Notes under the pieces: generated by a model
What the model saw: the letters and a program-made list of their open reading frames with translations, nothing else
Databases searched by the model: none
Told to the model about the DNA's origin: nothing
Shown: positions 50,420-58,173 of the stretch, piece by piece
Numbering within the stretch: position 1 is the stretch's first letter
Layout: every line of letters begins with the position of its first letter
Translations under genes and position numbers: made by a program
Assembly (NCBI GenBank): GCA_024998625.1
Contig: JACOEL010000009.1
Span: 107,038 to 171,037, forward strand
DNA: 64,000 bases
DNA from: Nitrospira sp.
GTDB lineage: Bacteria > Nitrospirota > Nitrospiria > Nitrospirales > Nitrospiraceae
Direction: 5' to 3'

Positions 50420-51193
50420 ATGCAGGACGTGCTCAGCACTCCAGGCAGGCGTGTCCTCGATCGGCTGGTCGGCCAGGCCGAGGCGTTGTTTGCCTTCGAT
50501 TTCGACGGCACGCTGGCGCGAATCGTTCAGGACCGGCATGCAGCCGTTCTTACCCACCCCATTCGCGATGCCTTGCATGCCCTGGCCGTGACGGCGCCGA
50601 CGGCGGTCATTTCGGGACGCTCACTTGCCGACCTTAGTCCGCGCGTGGACGGCATTCCCGCCCATCTCATCGGCAATCACGGGCTCGAAGGGTTGCATAC
50701 GTCGGAGCGAGTCATGCACCAGGCTCAAGAGTGCTGCCGGGCCTGGTTGAAGACGGTGTCCAAAGACGAGCGTAATCTGACGCGCGCGGGAGTGGTGGTG
50801 GAGGACAAGACCTATTCGGTCACGTTTCATTATCGGCAGGCATGCTCACCGCAGCTCGCGCGGGAGGCGATCTTTCATACCGTGTCGATGTTGGCACCTG
50901 CGCCCAGGCTTGTGTTGGGCAAAGCTGTGGTGAATGCCATCCCTTCCGGCAATCTCCACAAGGGGTCGGCGATGTTGGAATTGATGCACCAGCTGAAGAC
51001 GTCGGGGGCCTTGTACGTGGGTGATGACGATACCGACGAAGATGTGTTTTCGTTGCCGGATGAGCGCATCGTCACGGTGCGCATTGGAAAGAAAGCTGCG
51101 TCTGCCGCACAATGGTATCTTGCGCGGCAGTCGCAGATCGGACTGTTGCTGCAGTATCTCGTCCGGGCGCGAAGCCGGACCCTATCGGCCTAG
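50420..51193 (+). CDS. otsB: Trehalose-6-phosphate phosphatase
   Basis: ATG 50420 gives 257 residues. HAD motif I is FAFDFDGTLARIV, motif II VISGRSLADL, and motif IV YVGDDDTDEDVF; HLIGNHGLEG is the family's conserved substrate region. It removes phosphate from trehalose 6-phosphate made by OtsA to give free trehalose, an osmoprotectant. Co-transcribed with otsA; its end overlaps the opposite-strand macro-domain gene by 4 nt. Confidence 0.93.
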   Translation: MQDVLSTPGRRVLDRLVGQAEALFAFDFDGTLARIVQDRHAAVLTHPIRDALHALAVTAPTAVISGRSLADLSPRVDGIPAHLIGNHGLEGLHTSERVMHQAQECCRAWLKTVSKDERNLTRAGVVVEDKTYSVTFHYRQACSPQLAREAIFHTVSMLAPAPRLVLGKAVVNAIPSGNLHKGSAMLELMHQLKTSGALYVGDDDTDEDVFSLPDERIVTVRIGKKAASAAQWYLARQSQIGLLLQYLVRARSRTLSA

Positions 51194-51675
51194 GCTTCCT
51201 GCGCGGCCACCCCTTTTTTGTACTGACCGTAGACGTACACAGGAATATTCAGGTCTTTCAAGGCCTGCTGGAGCACGGGATAGACTTTCTCCCATTCCAG
51301 TCCGCCGACTCCCGTTGCCAACCGGGGTAACGCCAGGCTCTTCACCTGATGCTCCTGCAGTTCCTTCTTCAAGGCTTGGAGCGCATGATTGACGTTGGGC
51401 AGGGTGGCCTTGCCGGGACGATCCTGATCGCTGGCCGGCGGCTCTTGCGTAAACAGGTTGATAATGACCGGCGAATTCGGTCCTTTCCACGACCAGGCGC
51501 CGCCTGGTTTGGGATGGTATGTTTGGCAATAGTGGCGAAAATCCTTGTACATGCCAGGCCACTGCTCACGAAGTGACAAGGCTAAGCCCTGCTTAAAATT
51601 GTCGTGGGGGGCAATGCCGTGTGCGATCGCGCCGGCGGTGGATAAAAGGATGTCTCCGGTCACTTCCTTGAGCAT
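51190..51675 (-). CDS. Macro-domain protein (ADP-ribose binding)
   Basis: AAGGAGG on the minus strand supports ATG 51675 (161 residues). MLKEVTGDILLSTAGAIAHGIAPHDNFKQGLAL is the macro-domain start with the adenine-binding D in TGDIL, and LALPRLATGVGGLEWEKVYPVLQQAL is the phosphate-loop region. Such proteins bind or hydrolyse ADP-ribose derivatives in the cytoplasm. The 51676-51929 stretch upstream shows no gene. Confidence 0.83.
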   Translation of the reverse strand: MLKEVTGDILLSTAGAIAHGIAPHDNFKQGLALSLREQWPGMYKDFRHYCQTYHPKPGGAWSWKGPNSPVIINLFTQEPPASDQDRPGKATLPNVNHALQALKKELQEHQVKSLALPRLATGVGGLEWEKVYPVLQQALKDLNIPVYVYGQYKKGVAAQEA

Positions 51676-51929
51676 GACTGACGCCTCCTTGATTGAGAAT
51701 AAGTCGCTTTTTATCACATAAGGCCGTGCTCGGTTCAATCAATGGAGGGGCGGCAGAAATTTTCTTCGCAACCGAGAGCGCGACTCCTTTCATCGCCGAT
51801 GAAGTCGCTCGCCGTGGGGGGTGTCATGCGGTTGTACCGGTTGTCGTTCCCGGTGCGCGAGCATCATGTCTGGGGAACGAGACCATATGGCGTAACAGCG
51901 CGTCCTGATCATTGAAGGGAGATGCCATT

Positions 51930-52763
51930 GTGAAGCAGGATGAGATGAAGGCCTATCGCATCGAGCCCGGTTGCCGACTGGCATTGAAACGGTTCGATCC
52001 TGACGATACCGGGGCGTACAAGAAGAACGAAGATGGGAAGGCAAGGGCCAAGGCCGCAGCGGACGAACTCATCGCGACACTCGATCAGTTGCAGGAGCGG
52101 CTCTATGCCAACGGCACGCGCGCCCTCTTGATCGTGCTGCAGGGCATGGACACCAGCGGCAAGGACGGCACGATCAAGCACGTCATGTCCGGGATCAATC
52201 CGCAAGGCTGCAAGGTGGTGTCGTTTAAACCACCCTCCGCCGAAGAGTTGTCCCACGACTTTCTCTGGCGTGTGCACCAGAAAGCGCCTCCCAAGGGCCA
52301 GATCGGGATCTTCAACCGCTCGCATTATGAAGACGTGTTGATCACGCGGGTGCATGGCTGGGTCTCGGACAAGGTGGCGAAGCGCCGATTCAATCAGATC
52401 AAGGAATTCGAGGAACTCCTTGCCGAGAACGGGACGGCCATTCTGAAATTTTTTCTCCATATTTCGAAGGATGAACAGAAAGCCCGGCTGGAGGCCCGCA
52501 TTCACGATCCTGAAAAGCGGTGGAAATGGAACTCCGGGGATCTGGAAGAGCGCAAACTGTGGGACGAGTATATGACGGCGTTCGAAGAGGTCATCGCGGC
52601 GACCAGCATCGATCAGGCACCCTGGTACATCGTGCCGGCCAATCGGAAATGGTATCGCAATCTCGTGGTGGCGGAACTGGTCGTTCAGGCGTTGACCGCG
52701 ATGAAGCTCTCGACCCCTCCCGCTCCGAAGGGAGTGAACTTCAAAACGCTGAAGATTATCTAG
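51930..52763 (+). CDS. ppk2: Polyphosphate kinase 2 family protein
   Basis: GTG 51930, 8 nt after AAGGGAG, gives 277 residues. Walker A is LQGMDTSGKDGTIKHV, the lid and Walker B region is FNRSHYEDVLITRVHG, and KRRFNQIKEFEELLAENGT and WYIVPANRKWYRNLVV are family landmarks. PPK2 enzymes move phosphate between polyphosphate and nucleotides. The single-domain form of this length belongs to the class I/III-like group acting on NMPs or NDPs. Confidence 0.9.
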   Translation: MKQDEMKAYRIEPGCRLALKRFDPDDTGAYKKNEDGKARAKAAADELIATLDQLQERLYANGTRALLIVLQGMDTSGKDGTIKHVMSGINPQGCKVVSFKPPSAEELSHDFLWRVHQKAPPKGQIGIFNRSHYEDVLITRVHGWVSDKVAKRRFNQIKEFEELLAENGTAILKFFLHISKDEQKARLEARIHDPEKRWKWNSGDLEERKLWDEYMTAFEEVIAATSIDQAPWYIVPANRKWYRNLVVAELVVQALTAMKLSTPPAPKGVNFKTLKII

Positions 52764-52769
52764 GGAAGG

Positions 52770-52854
52770 TCTGATTAATTCCCGCTTTTGATCAGTCGGC
52801 GTGTAGAACACAGGGAATCTACCGCCTCGTTGTCGGGAACATTGAATCAATCAG
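52770..52854 (+). repeat. MITE-like element with inverted ends, copy 2
   Basis: TCTGATTAATTC (52770-52781) and GAATCAATCAG (52844-52854, one mismatch to the inverse) enclose 85 bp. After the left end both copies share CCCG, GATCAGTCGG and, further in, GGGAAT/GAGAAT and TCGTTGTC/TCGCTGTC. Copy 1 is at 33851-33936. It lies 6 nt after the ppk2 stop. Confidence 0.75.
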
Positions 52855-52972
52855 CCCTTTCCCTCGGGGGGTGTTCGCATGGGCCGACCCCTATGGTCCA
52901 GGCTGGTGCCGGCTACTACACTCGGCTACACTGCCGCTTGTCTTGCAGACGCTCGTCTACCCAGGAGTGTGA

Positions 52973-53857
52973 ATGATGCAGCGAAGATGGCCGATGGTTG
53001 TCGCGACCGTTGCGCTGGGTCTTGCTCCCCTTTCTGCCCGCGCCGGTGAGTTTGAAGGCGTGCTCCACATGACGACCAGTCATGCCGACACCGGTATGAA
53101 GAGCGCAATGGACTGGTACCTTAAGGGTGACAAGGGCCGCATGGAAATGTCGCGCGGCAAAGGGCGCACGAGCGTCATGATCTTCGACGCCACGACCAGA
53201 ACGATGCAGATGGCGATGCCCGGACAGAAGTCTTATATGGAATTCAGCCTGGCGGGCGAGCGTGGAGGGTCTCTCTCGGAGAAGTTTGAAAATCAGATCG
53301 TCGAGCGGACGGGCAAGACCGAGACGATTGCGGGATATTCCTGCGAGACCTGGCGCATCACCGACAAGGAACAGTATCGACTGAAGAATCACGTCTGTGT
53401 GGCCAAGGGATTCGGAAAAGTCGCGACGTTCTGGGTTGATCCGAAGGATGCCCGACGGTCTTCGCAGCCCGGCTGGATGAAGCAACTCGCCGAGGAGGGA
53501 GGGTTCGCCATCCGGAGCATTCAGTATGACGAAGCGGGCAAGGAGTTCATGCGCACGGAAGTGACCAGCATCGACAAAAAGAGCTTGGGGGCCGACCTCT
53601 TTGCCTTTCCGGCCGACTGGGCGAAGCAGGACATGTCGGCGATGCAGGAACGGACGAAGGCGATGCGCGAGCAAAAGGGACAGGGTGCGGTGGATCTCTC
53701 CAAGATGCTGGAGGATATGAAACAGCGCAAAGCCGCGCGCCGCGGTGCGAGTGAGCCGGCCGGTGGGGGCGGGCAGCAACCGGAGATGCAAGAGATCATG
53801 AAGCAGCTCGGCGCGGCGATGAAAACACAGCAGGGACAACCGCAGGGCGGTCAGTAG
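52973..53857 (+). CDS. Secreted DUF4412-like protein, first of a tandem pair
   Basis: 294 residues (ATG 52973 or 52976). Signal peptide: VVATVALGLAPLSARAGEF. The mature part has WYLKGDKGRMEMS, VMIFDATTRTMQMAMPGQKSYMEF and IAGYSCETWRITDK, the DUF4412 pattern of a beta-rich periplasmic or outer-membrane-facing domain. The C-terminal 60 residues are Gln/Gly-rich and low complexity. Function unknown. The paralogue follows 31 nt later. Confidence 0.85.
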   Translation: MMQRRWPMVVATVALGLAPLSARAGEFEGVLHMTTSHADTGMKSAMDWYLKGDKGRMEMSRGKGRTSVMIFDATTRTMQMAMPGQKSYMEFSLAGERGGSLSEKFENQIVERTGKTETIAGYSCETWRITDKEQYRLKNHVCVAKGFGKVATFWVDPKDARRSSQPGWMKQLAEEGGFAIRSIQYDEAGKEFMRTEVTSIDKKSLGADLFAFPADWAKQDMSAMQERTKAMREQKGQGAVDLSKMLEDMKQRKAARRGASEPAGGGGQQPEMQEIMKQLGAAMKTQQGQPQGGQ

Positions 53858-53888
53858 CTCCGCGTATCCGGACGGAAAGGAGAGCGAC

Positions 53889-54602
53889 ATGCGTACGGTC
53901 ATGCTGGGTCTGGCGGGAGGCGTCTTGCTGACGGCTGTTGCGGCAGTCGTGTCGGCGAGTGATTTTGAGGGCCTCATGGTCCTGAATGAGACGAGCGACG
54001 GGATGACCGTGCAGCAGCAGTGGTTTCTGAAGGGCGACAAACTGCGGTTTGAGGAAATGGGGCCGGATGCGGACAAGGGCGCCATGATCTTCGATGCAAA
54101 GAAGAAGGTAATGTACAGCCTTCAACACGACGAAAAGATTTATATGGAGATCCCCACGGGGGAGACGTCCAAGGCTGCGCCGGACAAGTCGGACGACGTT
54201 GTGGTCGCCAAGACTGGGAAACGCGACCAGGCCGCAGGGTATTCCTGCGAGATCTATCACACGAAAGACAAGTCGGACGGCAGCACCGGCGAGCTTTGTA
54301 TCGCGAGGGGGATCGGGAATGCGGCCATGTTCGGGATGATGAGCGCGCAAGCGGGCGGTGCTTCGTTGCTGCCGGGGTGGATGCGCGAGCTGTTCAAGGA
54401 CGGCGGGTTTCCGATCAAAGGTGTGGATCGTGACGCCAAGGGGAATGAGGAGGCTCGTTGGGAAGTTGTGACCATCGAAAAGAAGAGCCTCGACGACAGG
54501 TTGTTTCTCCCTCCCGCCGACTACAAGAAGCAGGACATGGCCGTGATCAGGCAGCAGCCCGGCGACGCGATGCAGGAGCGGCGGTCGCCGGCGGACCGGT
54601 AA
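53889..54602 (+). CDS. Secreted DUF4412-like protein, second of a tandem pair
   Basis: 237 residues with a signal peptide (LGLAGGVLLTAVAAVVSAS). WFLKGDKLRFEEMG, AMIFDAKKKVMYSLQHDEKIYMEI and AAGYSCEIYHTKDK line up with the first copy. It lacks the Gln-rich tail. GGAAAGGAGAG precedes the ATG. The two genes probably form one transcription unit and their products may act together in the envelope. Confidence 0.85.
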   Translation: MRTVMLGLAGGVLLTAVAAVVSASDFEGLMVLNETSDGMTVQQQWFLKGDKLRFEEMGPDADKGAMIFDAKKKVMYSLQHDEKIYMEIPTGETSKAAPDKSDDVVVAKTGKRDQAAGYSCEIYHTKDKSDGSTGELCIARGIGNAAMFGMMSAQAGGASLLPGWMRELFKDGGFPIKGVDRDAKGNEEARWEVVTIEKKSLDDRLFLPPADYKKQDMAVIRQQPGDAMQERRSPADR

Positions 54603-54674
54603 GGCTGCGCGCTGTCGGACCATCGGGTGATGGCGGTCGGTCGGGTCCTCACCGGGATACCAACGACACCCGTA

Positions 54675-55123
54675 TTGACAGAATTTTTCGAGGAGCGTAG
54701 ATAGGATTTGCGGCCCGATTCCATCGTGGTAGCTGGGAGACCGGACAGACCGCGCGGCTGCCGTCTAGATCTCCCACTGAGTCCTGCAACGGAAAGGAGG
54801 GTGGACGATGAACGATACGACTCCACCTGGCCCGTACGGCCTGCCGAATTGAAGGCAAGCGGCTCGCCGGTACTGCCGGCCGGTTCTCTCTCGGCTATGC
54901 CTCGCGGCATCGAAGACGCAACGATCTTTATCATCGCGTCATGCCCCTAAGCGGAGAGCTGGTTTCGGTTTCTACGCGTCGTCTGTTGATGACAGGCTAT
55001 TTTTCTCCGGCGAGATGTTCTTCCCTCTTGTTCGACTCGGCGGGTCTCACGGGCCGCTACATCACGGACAACACTCGGCGTCCTAAGCGCCACCCAAGGG
55101 CTCCTGTTCAAGCAGGGGCCCTT
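54675..55123 (+). other. Tandem promoter/mini-ORF/hairpin unit 1
   Basis: A 449-nt non-coding-looking unit. It begins with TTGACAGAATTTT and AGGAGCGTA (54675-54699), has a mini-ORF with a strong ribosome binding site at offset 133, and ends with CGGACAACA, a small stem GGCG-TCCTAAG-CGCC (55077-55091) and a large hairpin AAGGGCTCCTG...CAGGGGCCCTT (55096-55123). The same elements recur in the same order at 55193-55638. The whole 54603-55744 interval has no conventional gene; a 77-residue ORF at 54941 lacks a ribosome binding site and has no counterpart in unit 2. Confidence 0.6.
54808..54852 (+). CDS. 14-residue mini-ORF in unit 1
   Basis: GGAAAGGAGGGTGGACG is followed by ATG and the codons for MNDTTPPGPYGLPN, then TGA. 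The start site is far better than random. It aligns with the mini-ORF of unit 2, sharing TPP at the same place (residues 5-7). It could be a leader peptide, a toxin-like microprotein or a decayed gene start. Confidence 0.4.
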   Translation: MNDTTPPGPYGLPN

Positions 55124-55192
55124 GCCGTATCGAGGCCTCGAACCGACCGATCGGATTCGGGTCGGGAAATATGACTAGGGCCGATTTTCCTA

Positions 55193-55638
55193 TTGACAGG
55201 ATTTTCTAAGGAGCGTAATAGAGAATTGTGTATTCCAAGGGCTGTGTTAACCGTGACGAGGCGATGGACAGTGCGCGCCTGTTCGGGAGACCTCGCCACT
55301 CCTCAACCGGGGAGGTTCACAGATGGAAGAACTTACGCCACCGGACTAGGACGGCCCGCAGAGTTGAGGGTGGGCTGATCGTCGGTCGGGTTTGACGATC
55401 CTTCGCTGGCTGGTGCCTCTCGGCACTATCCGATAACCGGATAACAGCCACTGAAAAAGAGAAGGATTCGATCCAAACACGAGGCACACAAGTTTCCTGG
55501 GATAGAGTATCCCCCGACGGACATCCTGATACCCCGTCTTCTCGACCGGGTCCTGTGTTTCCGACAACATAATCGATTTTCGGCGTCCCAAGCGCCATCC
55601 ACGGGCGACCTCCCACCGTAGTGTAGGGTCGCCCGTGG
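55193..55638 (+). other. Tandem promoter/mini-ORF/hairpin unit 2
   Basis: A 446-nt unit parallel to the one at 54675. TTGACAGGATTTT and GGAGCGTAATAG start it, the mini-ORF is at offset 130, and it ends with CCGACAACA, GGCG-TCCCAAG-CGCC (55582-55596) and a perfect 12-bp hairpin CCACGGGCGACC...GGTCGCCCGTGG (55599-55638). The interior has diverged strongly while these landmarks and the spacing are kept. It lies about 100 nt upstream of the MscS gene. Confidence 0.6.
55323..55349 (+). CDS. 8-residue mini-ORF in unit 2
   Basis: GGGGAGGTTCACAG precedes ATG; the codons read MEELTPPD then TAG. If the TAG is ignored the frame continues DGPQS to TGA 55365-55367, similar in length to the unit 1 peptide. 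Shares TPP with it. Confidence 0.35.
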   Translation: MEELTPPD

Positions 55639-55744
55639 CATTTTATGCGACTCGGTCTTCCGCCCTTGTTCCTTCCTTCTTTCATGGCATACAGTCCCGA
55701 GAGTTGCTGATCCTGAATCACGTGCCGTGCCATGGGAGGTCCCT

Positions 55745-56281
55745 ATGTCTTTTCTTGACGTGTTTGTTCGCGGAGATTTCATCGACCCTGCTACCTTGGT
55801 CGGGGCTGCGTTTTACGCGTTCCTATTTATTCTGATTGCCTGGTTCCTCGCTCGTATGATCAGGTTGGGCGTGCGCCGGGTTGCGTATCTTCTGAGCGAT
55901 CAGGCGGCATCGACGCTGCTCATCAGGCTGGGGCAAGTGGTGGTCTATACGCTGGCGGTCATTCTCTACTTCAACGCGATCCCACAACTCCACTCCGTGG
56001 GGACGGCGTTGCTGGCGAGTGCCGGTGTGGCGTCGATCCTCTTCGGCTTGGCGGCGCAGACCACACTTAGTAACCTGGTGTCCGGCTTTGCCTTGCTGTT
56101 CTATCAGCCGTTCGAGGTGGGCGATCGTGTGCAACTGTCTGCGCCGACCGGACTTGAAACCGGTGTGATCGATGAGATGACCATGGGCTATATTTTGGTG
56201 AAGACGGTCGATGACCGCCATATCGTGGTACCGAATAGCGTCGCTGCCCAGCAGATCGTGGTGAAGCTCAAAGCGGCGTGA
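55745..56281 (+). CDS. Small mechanosensitive channel (MscS family)
   Basis: GGGAGG precedes ATG 55745 (178 residues). Two to three membrane segments lead to the MscS pore helix and beta domain: LLASAGVASILFGLAAQTTLSNLVSGFALLFYQPFEVGDRVQL, the family's glycine/alanine-rich TM3 and following strand, then DDRHIVVPNSVAAQQIV. The large C-terminal cage of MscS is missing, so it is a minimal MscS. It releases solutes on osmotic downshock, matching the nearby trehalose genes. Confidence 0.88.
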   Translation: MSFLDVFVRGDFIDPATLVGAAFYAFLFILIAWFLARMIRLGVRRVAYLLSDQAASTLLIRLGQVVVYTLAVILYFNAIPQLHSVGTALLASAGVASILFGLAAQTTLSNLVSGFALLFYQPFEVGDRVQLSAPTGLETGVIDEMTMGYILVKTVDDRHIVVPNSVAAQQIVVKLKAA

Positions 56282-56332
56282 AGGATTTACGCTGCCGTTG
56301 GTGGAGGTATCGTGAGAAGAGACGGGAGGTGA

Positions 56333-57106
56333 TCAAATACGGTCCGGGAAGTCGGAGATGATGCCGTCTACGCCCAGGTTGCGCATGCGTTGGATGTCTT
56401 GCGGTTCATTCACGGTGTAGACGAAGACCTGTCGTCCAAGGTTGTGATACGCCTGCAGCAGCATGGGTGTAACCGTCGAAAAATGGAGGCCGACATGGGT
56501 GGCATCCAAAGCGACGACATCCGCCACAGGGTCCGGCGGCAGCCGGCGGTGCTGCAACACCATGAGCTTCGCGTCGGGATCGGTGTGCCGCACGCGCTGC
56601 AGCTCCGACATCAGAAACGACGCGTAGATCAGCGGTCCGGGGAAGCCGGTGCGCTTGACGATCGCGCAGGCCTCGTTGCCGATTCCCTCCACTTTTAGTT
56701 CGAGAATCATACCGACGGCGCGCCCTGCAACGTCCAAGGCTTCCTCCAGCGTGGGGACACGCTGCCAGTTCCCCGCATCGAGCCGTTGTATTTGCTCGAG
56801 CGACATCTCGGACACGTGTCCGCTCTTATTGGTGGTGCGGTCGATAGTGTCGTCGTGCAACAACACAAGATGGCCGTCGCTCGTTGCGCGGAGGTCGATT
56901 TCGATGAGGTCTGCGTGAAACGAGCGGGCTTTCCAGATAGCGGCGAGAGTGTTTTCGGGGGCGTGGCCCGCAGCTCCCCGATGACCGATGCGAAGGACGG
57001 TGGCGATAGCGACCTCGCGTGAGATGCCCCTGGGAGGGCCCTCCCCGATTCTGCGTCGACCGGTTGCAGGGAGGGGCTTTCTTTTCGAATGCCACTTCCC
57101 TACCAT
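56333..57106 (-). CDS. Glycerophosphodiester phosphodiesterase
   Basis: 257 residues. The TIM-barrel signature is RIGHRGAAGHAPENTLAAIWKA with the catalytic His pair (GHRG and later HDDTIDRTTN) and EIDLRAT and MILELKVEG for metal ligands; the end VDGIISDFPD is typical. It hydrolyses glycerophosphodiesters to glycerol 3-phosphate and an alcohol; no signal peptide, so cytoplasmic (UgpQ-like). The first 35 residues are a basic extension and the true start may be later, but no better start codon is visible. Confidence 0.9.
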   Translation of the reverse strand: MVGKWHSKRKPLPATGRRRIGEGPPRGISREVAIATVLRIGHRGAAGHAPENTLAAIWKARSFHADLIEIDLRATSDGHLVLLHDDTIDRTTNKSGHVSEMSLEQIQRLDAGNWQRVPTLEEALDVAGRAVGMILELKVEGIGNEACAIVKRTGFPGPLIYASFLMSELQRVRHTDPDAKLMVLQHRRLPPDPVADVVALDATHVGLHFSTVTPMLLQAYHNLGRQVFVYTVNEPQDIQRMRNLGVDGIISDFPDRI

Positions 57107-57208
57107 ATTTCGCGTCAGTCTGCAAAGAATGCCGAGGGGCCGCCCTCACTATTCCATTCCCCTTCCGGTGACTCCTCTGCGAGTCGCCCTGTGCGAAAGG
57201 AGGCTGCC

Positions 57209-57697
57209 ATGCTTGTTCAAGATGTGATGTCCACCGGTGTGGTCACAGCCAGGCGAAACGAATCCGTCCGTTCCGTGGTGACGAAGATGCTCAGTCGTCA
57301 TTGCGGCGCCATTCCGGTTGTGGAAGACGGCGAGCGATTGATCGGCATGGTGACGTTGCGCGATGTCTTGATTCCGCTCTATCCCAATTACGGCGAGTAT
57401 ATTCATGACAACGTGCACAGCCGAGATTTTGTGGAGATGGAGGAAGGTTATGCGGACGTCCTCACTCAACGAGTCGAGGAGGTCATGAGTCTGAATCCGC
57501 TGACGGTGACGCCACGGACCCCGGTGCTTGAAGCCGCGTCCTACATGGGCTTGAAGAATTTTCGCCGGATTCCGGTGGTCGAAAAGGGGACATTGGTCGG
57601 GATGGTCAGCCTGGGCGACATCAATCGAGGGCTCTTTTTCGAACGAGGGCATGCCGTGATGGATGAGCACAGGGTCGCACAACCGTCAGGGCGATAG
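57209..57697 (+). CDS. CBS-domain pair protein
   Basis: AAAGGAGG precedes ATG 57209 (162 residues). Two CBS motifs: VQDVMSTGVVTARRNESVRSVVTKM...GAIPVVEDGERLIGMVTLRDVL and VEEVMSLNPLTVTPRTPVLEAASYM...RRIPVVEKGTLVGMVSLGDI. CBS pairs bind adenine nucleotides and act as energy sensors. It stands alone without an enzyme domain. Confidence 0.88.
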   Translation: MLVQDVMSTGVVTARRNESVRSVVTKMLSRHCGAIPVVEDGERLIGMVTLRDVLIPLYPNYGEYIHDNVHSRDFVEMEEGYADVLTQRVEEVMSLNPLTVTPRTPVLEAASYMGLKNFRRIPVVEKGTLVGMVSLGDINRGLFFERGHAVMDEHRVAQPSGR

Positions 57698-57784
57698 AGC
57701 GGTTGCGGGACTGAACGGGCAGCTCGTAGAATAGCCCCCTTGTTGAAACTATCGACGACTGTCACCGTCTGCGAAGGAGATGTC

Positions 57785-58135
57785 ATGAGTCTGGCCGACA
57801 ATAAATGCATTCCGTGTCGAGGCGGAGTCCCTCCCCTCCCCGCCGATCGTACACAGACCTTGTTGCAAGAGTTGGGGCGTGGGTGGTCGCTGAATGCCAA
57901 AGGCCATCTCGAGCGGCTGTATACGTTCAAGGATTTTGCGCAGTCGCTGGCATTTGCGAACAAGGTCGGCGCAGTGGCTGAAGCCGAGGGCCATCACCCG
58001 GATCTGTATGTGGCTTGGGGCAAATGCACAGTCGAAATCTGGACACACAAGATCCATGGGCTCACGGAGAGCGATTTTTATCTGGCTGCCAAAGCGGATC
58101 GAGAGTTTGAACCGTTCCGGTCGATTGCCGGTTGA
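57785..58135 (+). CDS. Pterin-4a-carbinolamine dehydratase
   Basis: AAGGAG 7 nt before ATG 57785 (116 residues). RLYTFKDFAQSLAFANKVGAVAEAEGHHPDLYVAWGKCTVEIWTHKIHGLTESDFYLAAK is the PCD fold with the catalytic His triplet (GHHPD... and THKIHG). The N-terminus has CIPC and CRGG-type motifs seen in many PCD proteins. It dehydrates 4a-hydroxytetrahydropterin; in bacteria lacking phenylalanine hydroxylase it may support molybdopterin or other functions. Confidence 0.88.
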   Translation: MSLADNKCIPCRGGVPPLPADRTQTLLQELGRGWSLNAKGHLERLYTFKDFAQSLAFANKVGAVAEAEGHHPDLYVAWGKCTVEIWTHKIHGLTESDFYLAAKADREFEPFRSIAG

Positions 58136-58173
58136 ACTGCCTATGCTTTCTGCCATGACCATTGGGGTGTGCC

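Noticed and set aside
55081..55091. GTCCTAAGCGCC-like motifs as integron attC sites
   Set aside because: They lack the paired RYYYAAC/GTTRRRY core sites and no integron integrase or cassette is nearby.
54941..55174. 77-residue ORF in tandem unit 1
   Set aside because: No ribosome binding site, arginine-rich random-like composition, runs across the terminal hairpin, and no counterpart in unit 2.
57029..57044. GGGAGGGCCCTCCC perfect palindrome near the glycerophosphodiesterase start
   Set aside because: It lies within the coding frame (EGPPRG) in very GC-rich sequence; no promoter elements accompany it.
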